From positions 496,001-560,000 of the forward strand of contig BQMF02000292.1 in the NCBI GenBank assembly GCA_027922465.2: a DNA stretch of 64,000 nucleotides, in the 5' to 3' direction. The notes under the pieces were generated by a model. The model was not told where the DNA came from. It was given only the letters and a program-made list of their open reading frames with translations, and did no database searches. Below are positions 22,791 through 35,139 of this stretch, in pieces; position 1 is the first letter of the stretch; each line of letters starts with the position of its first letter. Source of the DNA: Turritopsis dohrnii. Taxonomy: Eukaryota; Cnidaria; Hydrozoa; Anthoathecata; Oceaniidae. The position numbers and the translations under genes were made by a program.

Positions 22791-23745
22791 TATTGTGATT
22801 AAGTGATATTGAAATGATATTTTCTTTCATCTTTGGGAATAACTTCTTTACAGTTGATTTTCAGACCAGCGTCTGTTACAAATATACTTGTTTTATGTCG
22901 GACGGACAAATCGATACTTAGGGCTACATAAAAACAGCACGTTTATGATACAATATCAAGCAAACGTTTTTCGAAAGTATACAAGAATAGACTTTACAAA
23001 ATTCCAAAACATGATCTCTACACACAACGGGCATTTCGCTTCGCATTTTTTAGCCATTTCTATGTCGGAGAAATATGACACGGGTGATATAGCGAATCTC
23101 ACCAGTCATCATAATTCAAAAACTTGACCTTTTTTAAACTGTTCTGGTCTTTTTTTATTGGCTGTGAAGCGAATGTTTTAAGATTATTTGAAAGTACAAG
23201 GTTCAAACTTTCAGTAAAGGACAGATTTGTCAAGAGGAAGCCCTTGGATTGCTCATTTTTTTCGTGTTTTCTTTTGCTCAAGTTGTGAGACTTAGAAATT
23301 TAGCCAACTTTTGGCGCACTTTAAATATATGTAGCGACACCTGACAGCTGATTTGGTTTATTCAGATGCAGTTCTATCGTTTTATTTTTATAACATACCT
23401 TTCAAAAACTTAAGTAATCACATTTTTCCACACCACACCTTTCATGAAATTGTAATATCTGTTGGGGACCATTATAAATGGCTGCATTTATGTTGTCAAA
23501 TGCTTATTAGTTTGAAGTTCCAAAAATAACCTGTGTGAAGAGTTTAGAGTGTCTATAAGATGATTTTTTTCTGCTGATCGATGAAATCAAGAGGTGTACC
23601 TTCCCTCCCATGTTTACAGCCTACTCTCTAATACTTGGCTCATAAACTGACAATGAATTATATATGCAAATTAACTTTCTTTTAGACTTATATATCATAA
23701 TCATAGCTAATAATATAATTAAGTTCATGGAATTTAATTGATATT
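22791..23745. other. No gene seen
   Basis: Non-coding, AT-rich. A 79-codon frame at 22888-23127 shows no recognisable domain and is treated as chance. Confidence 0.4.
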
Positions 23746-23750
23746 CAATT

Positions 23751-24101
23751 TTGAAGCAGCAGAAAGTTGATGTGAGCAATTTATTGGGCTTCCATTTCAA
23801 AGAGATAGGTAAATCTATCAAACGAAAAATCACAACTCGCCAAGTAAGAAGTCCTGGGAGAATTTACATAAAGTATAAAATACCTCCTGCTGTTTACCGT
23901 GAATGGTACCGAGCAGTTCGAGATCATACGACATTATTTAGATTCACGTTTGAAGAAAAAAAGAACAAAAGGAAAATAGTAACTCACAAAACCCTCAAAT
24001 TTACGCACTTGGGTACGCTGCAGTTCCACTTTGCAGAAGTGGCTGGTAATAGTGACTTCTTTGAAGATCAATCAGATTACTGGAAGTGTTGTGGTTTCTG
24101 A
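23751..24101 (+). CDS. Possible terminal exon, 116 residues, unknown
   Basis: An open frame preceded by an AAGCAG/CAG acceptor-like sequence and with no in-frame ATG at the start, so it reads as a last exon. The product is basic, with GRIYIKYKIPPAVYREWYRAVRDH and a closing DYWKCCGF, which looks like real protein. No domain is recognised and the upstream exons are not identified. Might belong to a decayed element. Confidence 0.35.
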   Translation: MKQQKVDVSNLLGFHFKEIGKSIKRKITTRQVRSPGRIYIKYKIPPAVYREWYRAVRDHTTLFRFTFEEKKNKRKIVTHKTLKFTHLGTLQFHFAEVAGNSDFFEDQSDYWKCCGF

Positions 24102-24592
24102 TGAAAAGCCAGTGGTTATTGACTATAACACGTAAAATGGTTTGTTATGTGTGCATTTAAATTTTGAGTTAAAGAATCGTTATGAACTCAAAAAAAAATA
24201 AAAAAACTCTGAACACTGACGGAATAGTTGACCACGAAAAGAAGGTTTGTTGATAGAGTTTTTTTTTAAAAAGGAACAATATTGGTGATAAAATCAGGAA
24301 AAGGAAAGAATGTCTCATATTAATTTTACATGTCAAACTTCACTAAAACATTGCATCATTACAATTTTTATCCCAGTTATCAGGAGTCAACTTCATTTTG
24401 ATATTGACATTTTCAAGATTCAGTCTGTATCGTTCATCGAGAGTTCTTACTTCAACGAGAATCTCAAATGAAAGCTTAGACTTTTTGTCACTTTTTCTCT
24501 AACATCACACTCTTATAAAACATCTGTAATGGATGCTGTTTCATTTTTGTCGCTCAAAATCTTTCAAATTCTTTCATATGTTTATAACACAC
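24102..24592. other. No gene seen
   Basis: Non-coding A/T-rich DNA between the possible exon and the next Helitron-like 3' end. Confidence 0.4.
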
Positions 24593-25117
24593 TAGCCGCC
24601 AAGGCGGCGTCGCTTGCCACCCATGTTCAGCATGCGTCCAGTTCACGAAAAATAAAATGAAGAATTGGCAATTCTAAGTTTGCCCATATTGTAGAGCTTG
24701 AAAAAGTGATCAAAAAAATGTATGGGATGGTTTCGCTACGACCAACCGTTCCAGAGATATCGTAGATTAAAGATTTTGATGACGTCATAGCCACAGTACC
24801 AAATAAAATTTAGGCCCAAATGTTGCGTCACCCCATCACCCGTGTCACCGACCCTAAAAAACGTCAGTTATCCCTATTGGTTCTCGAGATATTTCCCCAA
24901 AAACGTCGCGTTCGATTGGGGATGCAATGCAATGATTCCTCGTGATCATAAAAAAAAACTGACGTCAAATGATGCCACATGCTTTTAGAATAATCGTGAA
25001 AAAAGTGTCTCTCGCCTCTACGTGGTTTTACGCGCACATAAGAACTTGACCGTAAAATTTACTTAAATATATCACTCTCTAAAATAAAAGTGGTATGCAC
25101 AATCGCGGATTATTATA
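24593..25117 (-). mobile_element. Helitron-like non-autonomous element (family II), short copy
   Basis: On the minus strand it ends in the hairpin GCCGCC-TT-GGCGGC plus CTAG (24593-24596), followed by T. The other end shares the sequence AAATATATCACTCTCTAAAATAAAAGTGGTATGCAC with the copy at 32578-34727, so it is the same family; the exact 5' base is uncertain. Its hairpin end matches family I but the interior does not. Confidence 0.6.
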
Positions 25118-25188
25118 TTTGTTAATTATTATTTGATTTATTTTTATTTACGTTCATTATGTAAAATGCCTTTGAAGGGATCTAAAGC

Positions 25189-25988
25189 ATGTCAATTGAA
25201 AAGAAAATTCATTGGACAGTATGCAAAAAAATAAAAAAAATTATAAGTAACATCCAAAAAGTGTTAAATGAGCAAGAAGAAGAGATAGCAAAAAGTGAGT
25301 TAGAGGTAGCAAAAGTAGCAAAAAGCCTAAAAGACGAGATAGCAAAGAGTGATAAAATAATAAGACTTGAAAAGGAAGACTCTGCTCTTACAATTAAAAA
25401 GTCCAAACACAACCGTCGTATTAGAGCACCATCAAATGAAAACTTGAATTTAAAGGCCAAATGTCGCCGTCGGAAAGAGACTTTCCAGGAGTGCAGTATT
25501 ATTCATGGAGGGACTGATGAGAACATTCATCCCACAGTTTATGGCATGTTAAATACGTTAACAGCAAAATGTTTATGGCATGTTAAATACGTTAACAGCA
25601 AAATGTAAGGCTGATTACCTGTCATCAATGATTTTAGCCTCAAAGTAAGAAGTAAGAAGAGAAATTGAAGATCAGTGTAGCAAGAAATATAGGAGAAAAT
25701 ATTACAACTCTTCTGAAAATGTATTGCGCTCATTAAATGTCTATTACAGTCACCATGTTATGGGAAAGAGAAATTACATCAATGTGAGGAAAGCAAATAA
25801 TGTGCCTGGAATACCCAACTTTGTTTCTTATAAAATGATTGCAGACAAAATCAGAGAAATTCAAATTGGAACATAAAGAGATATTAACCCAGATTTGACA
25901 AAAGACTTAAGTGATGATGAAATTGGTGTTGGGAAGTTTAGAGATTTGGTACAGTATGCACCCAGGCTGGCAGAATTTTATTTAAGAG
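25189..25988 (+). pseudogene. Gene A, 5' part: unnamed large family
   Basis: Open from the ATG at 25189 with an N-terminal coiled coil (repeated EIAKSE/VAKS words), then a basic region. A 34-base tandem duplication (25538-25571 and 25572-25605) shifts the frame. Reading on in the restored phase gives YYSHHVMGKRNYINVRKANN and then NPDLTKDLSDDEIGVGKFRDL...APRLAEFYL, with two in-frame stops (near 25648 and 25875). The frame is then cut at 25989 by a Harbinger element and continues at 29453. I recognise this as an uncharacterised repeated family in cnidarian genomes, function unknown. Confidence 0.6.
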
Positions 25989-26198
25989 TTAGGGGTCGGT
26001 TACACGTAGGCGGGGTGAAAACTGCCCCAGGACGAAATTTCACCCCGGGTTCAAATTTTTTTACGATACACGTAAGCTAAAAGCCGGGGTGAAATTTGTG
26101 AACTTTCGCCTCGGCAATATTTATCTTTGCCGCATGATAAGGCCATTCGGCACACAGACCAAAGTTCTTTCTACGAGTGTGTTTGTTTAAGTAACAAA

Positions 26199-27836
26199 AT
26201 GGCTGTGAATAAGACGAAATTAACAATATTTTTGTCGAGTTTGTCAGCTATTCTGGCAATTAGTATTCTCCTATTACAACTCTATTTGTTGTTACTAATT
26301 CAAATATTGAACCAACAGAGGCGATTAGAAACGATGCGGCTTGAGATTTTGACAGCTAGGAATACCGCCATGGCAAGATATCGACAAATGAGATTGAGGT
26401 AGTTATCATTATATTTTTAAATCTAGTTGCTTGTGAGTGTCTTAATCTAACAAGATGTGATCATGCCATCTTTTGGTTAAAAGTCTGTTATTTGCGTTTA
26501 AAAGAACGAGGCAGTAACGACATTTTCCTCGCTTAACCCAGACGAAAATAGCAAATTGTTGACAGCAAACTTTGATGATCGCATCCTGTTAGAATAACCT
26601 TGTTGTAATAACAAAAATAGGTTAATATTACGTTAACTTAAGCATTTTTCTTGGTTGGCAAAAGTCGACCATATTTTTGTTTTATTTTTATTTTTTATAA
26701 GTATATTATAAGCCTTTTATTCAAGGTATTTGCGAAGAAAACGATCCGTTTGGGTTCAGCCTGGTAGGACAGACAAATGGTGGCAAAATTTGTATTCTGG
26801 AAAAATGAACAATGAAGAATGGAATAAAAATTTCCGAATGTCTAGAACTGACTTTATGAAGTTGGTTTCACTTGTTCGCCCTTATGCAAAGCAAAGATCG
26901 TCGAAAGTTCGCAAAGATATCATTGGTTTGGAAAAAAGAGTAGCAGTTACACTATACTACCTAAAAGATCAAGGTTCCATGAACATGATTGCCATCATCA
27001 ATGCATTCGGTATAGCCAGATGTACTGTAGGTCAAGTTGTATATGAAATATGTGGAATAATTTCCAAGGACCTTGGCCCAGAACTTATAAAGTTTCCTAC
27101 AGAGAAAGAAGATGTAACAAAGACAATATCGCAATTTCTTATGAGATTTGGTTTCCCACAAACTATTGGTTGCGTCGATGGTACGCATATACCTATCAAG
27201 CAACCCATTGAAAACGCACATGATTACTTTTCATATAAAATGTATTACTCGCTCAATTGCCAGGCTATATGCAACGCGTACGGCCAATTTACGAATGTTG
27301 AAATCAAGTGGCCTGGCAGTGTTCATGACGCCCGCGTGTTTGCTAATTGTAACATTCAAAGAAACTTCACAGAGAATAAATTCAAATTGTTCCACAAAGA
27401 ACTTTTGCCTGGGCGAGAATGCGTTCCACAACTTTTGTTAGGCGATCCAGCTTACCCGCTTCTTCCTCACGTAATGAAAGAATACGATACTTGCTCCACA
27501 AACGAACAAGTTATATTTAATCAGATGTTACGAGGTGCAAGAAACCAGATAGAATGCGCATTTGGGAGGCTGAAGGCAAGGTGGAGAATATTATTGAGAA
27601 TATTATTGAATATTATTATTCCTACAGAAAGATTACCGCCTATTATTTTTTCTTGTTTTGTTTTACATAATTTTTGTGAAAAACAAAAAGCAGATATCGA
27701 TTTAACAATGGTTGAAAAAATAATCAGAGATGAAAGATTGGGGAATTTAAAGGCTGACAGAATCAATACGTATAACACTGCACTGGGTAAAAAAGTTAGA
27801 GACACAATTGCGGACTATTTTAAGGAGTATTTGTAA
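26199..27836 (+). CDS. HARBI1-type transposase, 436 residues, two exons
   Basis: Exon 1 is 26199-26398 and exon 2 is 26726-27836; the AG/GTAGTT donor and TTCAAG acceptor keep phase and give 436 residues. Exon 1 encodes a strikingly hydrophobic, Leu/Ile-rich stretch (ILLLQLYLLLLIQIL) that looks like a membrane segment or amphipathic coil, followed by basic helices. Exon 2 has a helix-turn-helix region then the DDE nuclease: IGCVDGTHIPI, GSVHDARVF, and IECAFGRLKARW. It excises and inserts the element at TTA/TAA. No frame damage seen. Confidence 0.9.
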
Positions 27837-27878
27837 TCTTCTGGAAACTATTTATTCTCAAAGTAAAAATAAAATCAT

Positions 27879-29117
27879 TTACAATGTTTCATAGTTTTTT
27901 TCTTTGGATCCTTGAGGGCTTGATTCTACAACAAAACTGTAAGATGATTCATAATTGGGACTGTGATATTGATGATTTCGGTTCAAATTGTATTGATAAT
28001 CGAATGGTGAAGGTGGCTGAGGTGGAGGTTGGGGAGTTTGCATTCCACTTAAGGCTTGGGCAAGTAGTGCCAAACCATTCCCAATTGATTCTCCAACTTT
28101 TTCAATTGACGTTGAAATTTGCCCAAAAACTTTATTTGTTTCTTTTGTGGCTTCAGTCAAGGATTCCAGCATTGACTGCTTTAACTTCAGGTCATCCTTG
28201 GCTAGGTTCAAATACACTTGATCTCGCTGACTAGCAGATAGGTTTTTTTCCAAAAGTTTTCTTTTATTGTCTACGTAAGTAGCAGTTGGAGCTTTTTTGC
28301 CTTGGGAATTGCTTGAAAAGCTCTCCTCAGACCTATTGTCGTCCTCTATTTCTTCTGATATCGGATTTTCCTCTCTTTGAAATGGCCTTTCCTCGTAATC
28401 GTCAGGCAAAGTCTCTTCTGGCAAATGCAAAGCCTCACCAAATTCTAACGAGTCCATTGCATTATTGATAGTCTTTGTTGCAGGTGAGCCACCCCATATA
28501 TTCTTCAATATTTCCCAATTATCACATACTACTTTTCCACTCCCCGATCTTCTACCTTCCGTCACTGCCTTCCTATAATCTTGCCTGATGTCTTTCACTT
28601 TCTGCTTTACACGGTCATAGCCTATTTTCACTGCTTTCTTTTCTTCTCCTAACCTCACCTTAGCATCTGATAACTCATCAGTACTTAGATCCTGATCAAT
28701 TTGGCTGGTGGAAGTTGGGCCAAACTCGCCATTTTCATATTTAGTGGCCATGAGAGTACGTACATCAGAATAAAGACTCACTAGATCTGCTTCGAAAGCT
28801 AGTCCTTTAAATTCATAGTTCGTCTTTGTCTCTGCCAAACACTTTAGGAGGTCCTCTTGCATTTCTATACTCCAGCGAAATCTTTGGCTGCTTGTACCCT
28901 TGCTTGGTTGTTTTTTTATTGTTTTTTTAAACTTTTTAGGAGGTGGTAATGGGGAGCTAGATGAATCTGATTCATTGTCACTGCAATAGTCACTATAAAA
29001 AAAAAACGAAATAAATTATTATTTTTTTATTTTATTGCAAATTACATAAATGTTTATTACAGTATTGTATTACAAAGAATTAACATACTTGATTAAATTT
29101 TTTCTGAACTCTGCCAT
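27879..29117 (-). CDS. Myb/SANT-like partner protein of Harbinger, 380 residues
   Basis: Exon 1 is tiny (29117-29089, MAEFRKNLI plus two bases) and exon 2 is 28992-27879; splice sites and phase agree, giving 380 residues. The N-terminus has an acidic-serine and Pro/Lys-rich linker. A trihelix/MSANTD-like DNA-binding domain follows, starting RFRWSIEMQEDLLKCLAETK with later conserved hydrophobics (KVRLGEEKKAVKIGYDRVKQKVKDIRQDYRKA region). The C-terminus is coiled-coil and Pro/Gln-rich. Harbinger elements need such a protein to bring the transposase to DNA. Convergent with the transposase, 42 bases between stops. Confidence 0.85.
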
Positions 29118-29452
29118 CTTGCTTCTAACAGCAGCGTGCTCGTAAAAAAAACATACGAATCCAAGATCTAAACATGTTTTTTTTTTACAATTTCAGCATA
29201 AAAAGTGAGTTACGCATATTTTAAACCCGGATTGAAAACAATTTTGTGTATACACGTTAAAATCATGCGCACTTCACCCCGAGGTGAATTTTCACCCCTA
29301 TGCTTAAGACAGGGGTGAAATAAGCCCGGGGTGAAATTTCACCTCGGGCACCACGTGTATACACTCATAGGGTTTTCTTAAGACATAGGGTTGAACTCGC
29401 CCCGGGGTGAATTTCACCCCGGGCCGAAATTTTACGTGTAACCGACCCCTTA

Positions 29453-30074
29453 ATGAAACAAGACAGGATAAATTAAACTTCAACAATAATTTTCCTAAAA
29501 AAAATGCGCCATCAAAGTTGTTCCTAATGGCCATTGGCGGTGATGAAGGTCCGCTTGCTGGAACTACATTCTTGCTATCATTTCTAAATGTTGGTAAACG
29601 TATTGCCAGCAGCTTTGAAAACTTTCTAATTTTTGGAGGTAATGTAAAAGAAAACAGAGAAGTTGTTTGTCGGTTTGTCTTAAAACTGATGAGTGAATTG
29701 AGGTATCTTGAAACAGAAGTTTTTGAGATCACTGAGACTAATTTTGAGACTAATGGAAGTGTTTTTACAGTGGAGTTTAAAGTTGCCAGCTTACCAAATG
29801 ACATGAAAATGCTTGCATTTCTGGCTGGAAACTCACTAATGCAGCGTATTATTTCACAACTTTTGGCAATGTCAGTTCAGGTGACAGTAATAACTTCAAC
29901 AAAAAGTTTAATGTAGATTGGAAACCATTTCATTATGCATGCAGACCGTGTGCAAGATGCCATCAAGATGGCAAAAAAGAAAGCAGACCTGTCTAAGAAA
30001 AATATCAACCAAACATCGTACCGTAACCGCATAACAACTTACATATCCAAGGAGCTAAAAAGCAGGCAGGAGGA
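29453..30074 (+). pseudogene. Gene A, middle part
   Basis: Resumes after the Harbinger with LFLMAIGGDEGPLAGTTFLL, SFLNVGKRIASSFENFLIFGGN, and EFKVASLPNDMKMLAFLAG, well-conserved-looking motifs. After about 29838 the ORF shifts frame (TNAAYYFTTFGNVSSG is in another phase), so an indel lies there. It continues with a Lys-rich segment to SYRNRITTYISKELKSRQE and stops at 30074 where the next element is inserted. The reading then picks up at 35880 in the same phase. Confidence 0.6.
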
Positions 30075-30518
30075 CACGGCTGTTTCAAATGGCGATTTTA
30101 CGAAATTAAGCGTTTTTTATGGAGGCCTGGAGCAAGTTATAAAAAATGTAAACAAATCGGGAGGGAAAACTTCAACTTTTTGAAGGCAAATTTATAAGGA
30201 TTTTTAATCGAAAATTCACAATTAATAAATGAATATGAAACACGTGTCCCTAGAGAATATTAATTTCAAAAACTAAAAGTACTTCAGGTTGAATTTAAGT
30301 TAGTTTACACTCCCTAAAGAGGCCTTCCTTTTATGACGGTTCAAAACTGTGGTGCAAAACCATGCGTCTTTTTCAATGTTATAGAGTTTTTTGAGTTATC
30401 AAACATTTATTTTTGGATGCTCAAAAAGTTCAGGAATTGGTAGTAAAAGTTAAGTTATCTAGCCATTTTTTTACGTAACATTATCGAAGATCAAACTTTT
30501 ACAATTTTTGTTAACATA

Positions 30519-33500
30519 ATGAGTACATTTTCAAATCACGAGAATGCTATGAAGAAACTTTGTCGCATTTGTGGATGTACAATAACTGGAAAAATATTTT
30601 ATTATGTTTGTGAAAACATCGAGAGGTTGAATAATGCATTTAAGTTCAACTTTAACGAAGATTTATCCAACATTCATCCCACAATGTACTGTAAAAGTTG
30701 TAGTTACAGTCTTAGTCATTTCGAATCAAGGGGATCTACTATAAAATCAACATTAGTACATTGGACTGTACACACTAACACTGATTGCCCTACATGTGGA
30801 AGACTTGAAAAACAAGCCAGAGGTGGTCGCCCAGCCAAGAAAACTAAAATTGGACGACCGAAAGTAAAGAGTAAACTAATAACATCATAGACAAAAAGGA
30901 AATCCTCAAATTGACTCCATCGAAAACAATTCCATCAGAAGTTGAAGAAATGGTTTCACACGTGGTAAAAATGAAACAATCTACTTTACCAAATCATACT
31001 TTTCAACTGCAAAGCAAAGGACCTCAGGTAAGACGCTGTCTTAAATCATCAACACAAAGTTATGAATATAATTTTAACTATCATATTTTTTTATAGCCAT
31101 TGACTATAACACCAATTTTATGTGACATAACTTAAAGTATCACTATTTCTGCTTCTCATATGGCTACTATGAAGTCAACTTTGAATCTTCCCTGGAACCA
31201 TATGAGAAACATCTCAAGATGGTTAAAAACATTTAATATAAAAATGGCATCTGAAAAAGAAACACAAGCTACTTCAAAAGATTGGATAGGGGAAGGTTTA
31301 CAGGTTGAATTGGCCCCACTTACAAAAAGGAATCAAAACTCACATAAGATTGAAATTCAACTGAAACCGTGGGCCTACACTGTAGCAGCTCATATCCTTC
31401 AAAGGTTATCAAACTTAAAACTCTACAACCAAATAATACAACATAATTTCATGCCAACCAATGAAATACATATAAAGATTGGAGGAGACCATGGAATGAA
31501 TAGCTTCAAAATGTGCTATCAAATAGCCAATGTAAAAAATCCAAATAAAAAAGAGAACACAGTAGTATTTAGTATATTTGAAGGAAAAGATCCTGAAAGA
31601 ACATTGGATGGCTTGTATGCAGATTTAAAGCATTTCCAAAATACAGGGTGTAATCCAAAAATGGCCAAAAATTGTAATAATGTTATTAGAGCAGCATTTT
31701 TTAACATCCCAATTGATCAATAAATAAATGGAAAACTTCGTCAGTGTTGGTACGTATTTTGAAAACATTATAAAAAGCATGAGTTTCTTTTTTTCAGGTA
31801 TCAGTTCCTGGGTTACATGTTACATTAGGTGTGTTTTTGAAAATGTTCAACATGCTAGAATCATTTTGCAACGAATTAGACATGGATCTAGCTGAAATTC
31901 TTGCACAGGAAACTTCCTCTTTTGACACTTGTTATGGCAATTTCATCGAAATATTGAAACGTAAACAACAGCTTAACATTGATATTCAAGAGTTGGAAGA
32001 TCATCGTGAAATACTTCAACAAGAGGTTACATCACAAGTTGTAGCAGATAATGACAATGAACAACGAATCGTCAGTCAGCATCAGCCAGCAATTAGCCAT
32101 CTAGGGAAACAAATAGAAGATAAATACAATGAAAAAGAATCTCCTGAACTTAACATAGACATTCCAGAAAACATTGGTGCGACTTTAAATAAAATGGGTA
32201 TTCAGCGTCAAGCATATCATGGAAGGAGTTTCATTGGGAATCATTGCCATAAATTACTTCAGGTAAGTTTGTCTTGGCATTCTTACTAGTCATAACACAG
32301 TAGCATTTTCTTTATTATATATTATGTTTAAAAAAATTTCAGGGAGAAAACACTAAAGTTTTATGCAACAGTATTTCTAATGTTGTCAAACAGCATACCA
32401 ACAACAACCAATTGTATAACAAATCAGAGGCTGGCATGAAGTAATTCGAAACACTCTCCATGAAATTTAGCAGATGTCACAACATTTTTAACTCTGCAGG
32501 TGACTTGTCCGTTGAAAAAATTGATTCACTTGGTGGGTACTATTTTTTACCATTTTTGAATAAACAATTATACAATACTAGCCGCCCAGGCGGCTAGGCT
32601 CGCCACCCATGTTCAGTATGCGTTCTGTCGCAGAATTTAACTTTTTTATAGGCATTAATTTGTTATTACATTCAGAAGATTAAAAACAGAAACAAATAGC
32701 AACATGGCTCAGAATATATATTTATACGCAGAAGAGAAGTAACTTTAATGTAAAAAAAATGGCAATATATAACACGAACTGTTTACCCAGACATAACATT
32801 ACAAAATTAACATTACAAAATGTTAATTCAAAACAAATTGATACCTTCCAACTTTATCTTTTGTTCCAAAGTTACTACTGGACTGCAACCATTAATGAAT
32901 TTTTGAAATGATATAGTTAGTTTTTCCCAAAAACCATCAACATCATGATTAAAACCATGAGTTTCATTTCTTTGTGCTTTTTTATTATTGCCTAAAAGAA
33001 TAATATTTCAATTGTAATACCGAAAAAGAAAAAAAAGAAACAAAAAAAAGGAAATTCAATTACGCATTAATCCTAAAAACAATAACTAAGAACAAAAATT
33101 TACACGGAAGATAAAAAGTCACAAATAAAATCATAAAGCCAAAGTTATATACCTAGGCATAGTACGTAAACGATTACCATAACACAAAATATGCATAAAC
33201 ACGATAAAATATAAACTTAAGAAAAATAAAGCAATACAACACTTATTTTTTGTAGGATAGTTTCATTGCACAGTTAAATTACATAATCCATTCTTCTCTT
33301 AAGTAACCCTCTCAACATCATAATGTGCTTCATTTCTATTTTAACAGATGAAAACATTCAAAAAACAAATACAAAAAACATAATCATGCTATGCCGAAAT
33401 CTAAAGAAAAACAAAACAAAGTAAAAGAAACTTTGAAAATATATTAACCTTAAAAATAATAATTAAAAACACAAACGTAATGACAGAATTAGTATAGCTG

Positions 33501-35055
33501 AAAAATTTTTAACATATGAAAACATTCGTGGAGCCATTTTTTATTTCCAGTTCAAAGCTCCTCTCTGCTGGAAAACATCCATCTTATCCTTCATTTATCC
33601 ACTAATACTAACTGTGTTTTAACTAAATAGATACTATTTTAACTTTACCTTTCAATACCAATTCACATCATCATGATAGTAAACAATAATATTGATCATG
33701 TTCTGTAGCCATTATCAAACACTTCTAAACTCTTTTACTTTCTATATTTCATACCTGTAAACAAATTAATAACACTCGATTAACTTTCCAGCATACTTTC
33801 CTATTGTAAACATACACTTTCTATTTGTTTTCTACTGCAATTTCACTACCATTTTTCTACAGTGAAAGACATAAAAATGCTTTCTTCGTAACTTCATAAC
33901 TGTGGAGCCATTTTGAAATAAATAAAATAAGGAACAGTTCGTTACCAAAACAATTCCTTACTGTGTAAATAAACATCATTTTGTTCTGCATTTCGTAACT
34001 ACACTTTCTTCTGTATAGCGATATTTGATAACTAAAACGTAAACAAACATTTAAATACATTTAAATACAAATACATATACCTAACTTGTTCTTTTATTAA
34101 TCAAAAATAAAAGTTTTATAATAATACCTTTTGTTCGTTCGATCTTTATGCAGCTAATTTTTAAAAACTTCACTGCACTTCTTCTGTATATCTAAATATG
34201 ATTTTTCATTGTAAACAAACAAACAACTAACTCACTTACCCGTGCTACCCGTGTTCTTTTATTAATAAGAGTGAAAGTTTAGCAATAAACACGATAATAA
34301 AACGTTTTATAATAATAACAATACCTTCGTGCATACAAACCTATGTTTCTTCGTCAGTTCTTTCGTCGATTTGCTGCCTAAAACAATCAAATTTAAATAA
34401 AAATATTCATATTCAAAAAGAAACACATCTTCTTCACGAAGTTTCTTGCTCACGAAATGATCGTTGACAAATTTCGAACGAAGAAGAATTGCATTGCTCG
34501 CACTCCTCCAAAGACGTTTTTCAGCTGATTTCCACTGCGCAAACCAAAAATAACAAAACGGAGGAGCATATACTAATCGCGGAAAATCAAAAAAAACGTT
34601 CTCGCTTTCGCGTGGCTTTACGACGAAAAGGGAAAAAATAAGAAGGATTTGACCGTTAAAGAAAAAGTAAATATATCACTCTCTAAAATAAAAGTGGTAT
34701 GCACACTACGCGATTAATATAAGTAGATTATGCAAGTTTAGCTTTTTTTGTAGAAATATTAATATCAGAATTTTTGGATTTTCTCCGAAAAAACTGGCCT
34801 GGCATAAATATCAGTCCAAAAGATCATATGATCCCATTTCTTAGAAAATGGAAAGTCGGCTTTGGATTCTATGGAGAGCAGGATGGAGAGAGCATTCATC
34901 ATGCATTTAAACAAATGAAACATCAATACAGTAACATAAAAAATCCTGTAGACAGATAAAAGTATCTTATGAATCAACACTTCCTCTCTACGTACCCTAA
35001 AGGTCAACAAATCAAACCAGCAGTAAAAAGAAGAAAGTTAACAGCATCAAATTAA
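30519..35055 (+). pseudogene. RAG1-N-terminal-like (N-RAG-TP type) protein gene, decayed
   Basis: Starts at ATG 30519. Residues ~14-100 show KLCRICGCTI, IHPTMYCKSCSYSL, and WTVHTNTDCPTCGR, the same spacing of Cys/His pairs and the IHPT box found in the N-terminal third of vertebrate RAG1. An AT-hook-like GRPAKKTKIGRPK follows. Later parts: IKIGGDHGMNSFKMCYQIANV (about 31475), PGLHVTLGVFLKM (31812), RQAYHGRSFIGNHCHKLLQ (32205-32262), and GFGFYGEQDGESIHHAF (34860). GT-AG introns lie at 31027-31096 and 32263-32341. Damage: a frameshift near 30875, stops near 31131, 31721, 32440 and 34956, and a Helitron-like insertion. No RAG1 catalytic DDE core is seen. Confidence 0.7.
32578..34727 (-). mobile_element. 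Helitron-like non-autonomous element (family II), 2.15 kb
   Basis: On the minus strand starts TCTACTTATATTAATCGCG at about 34727 and ends with a GCC(G/T)-type hairpin and CTAG at 32578-32581. The sequence AAATATATCACTCTCTAAAATAAAAGTGGTATGCACA inside the 5' end is shared with the 24593 copy. The interior is very AT-rich and has no coding sequence. It separates the last exon of the RAG1-N-like gene from the rest. Confidence 0.65.
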
Positions 35056-35139
35056 TTTTATATGTGTTGCAATGTATTTATTATTACTAAAAGAAATTAC
35101 CTGTCTATCAAATTGTTATTCAGAAAAATGTGCTTCACA

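Larger units (their letters stand above)
25992..29449. mobile_element. PIF/Harbinger transposon, intact, 3.46 kb
   Basis: Ends are inverted copies of GGGGTCGGTTACACGTA, with further internal GGGGTGAAATT(T)CACCCC palindromes near both ends, probably transposase-binding sites. TTA flanks both sides (25989-25991, 29450-29452). Two convergent spliced genes, transposase and a Myb/SANT-like partner, are both open. It sits inside gene A and splits its reading frame. This is the best candidate in the window for a still-active DNA transposon alongside the mariner. Confidence 0.92.

Noticed and set aside
22888..23127. A 79-codon coding frame
   Set aside because: No domain, splice context or protein-like composition.
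32578..34727. Several short open frames in the AT-rich Helitron interior
   Set aside because: Random frames in very AT-rich DNA; none has recognisable features.
30519..35055. A true RAG1 recombinase gene
   Set aside because: Only the N-terminal-like zinc region matches; no RING, nonamer-binding or DDE core of RAG1 is visible, and the gene is full of stops.
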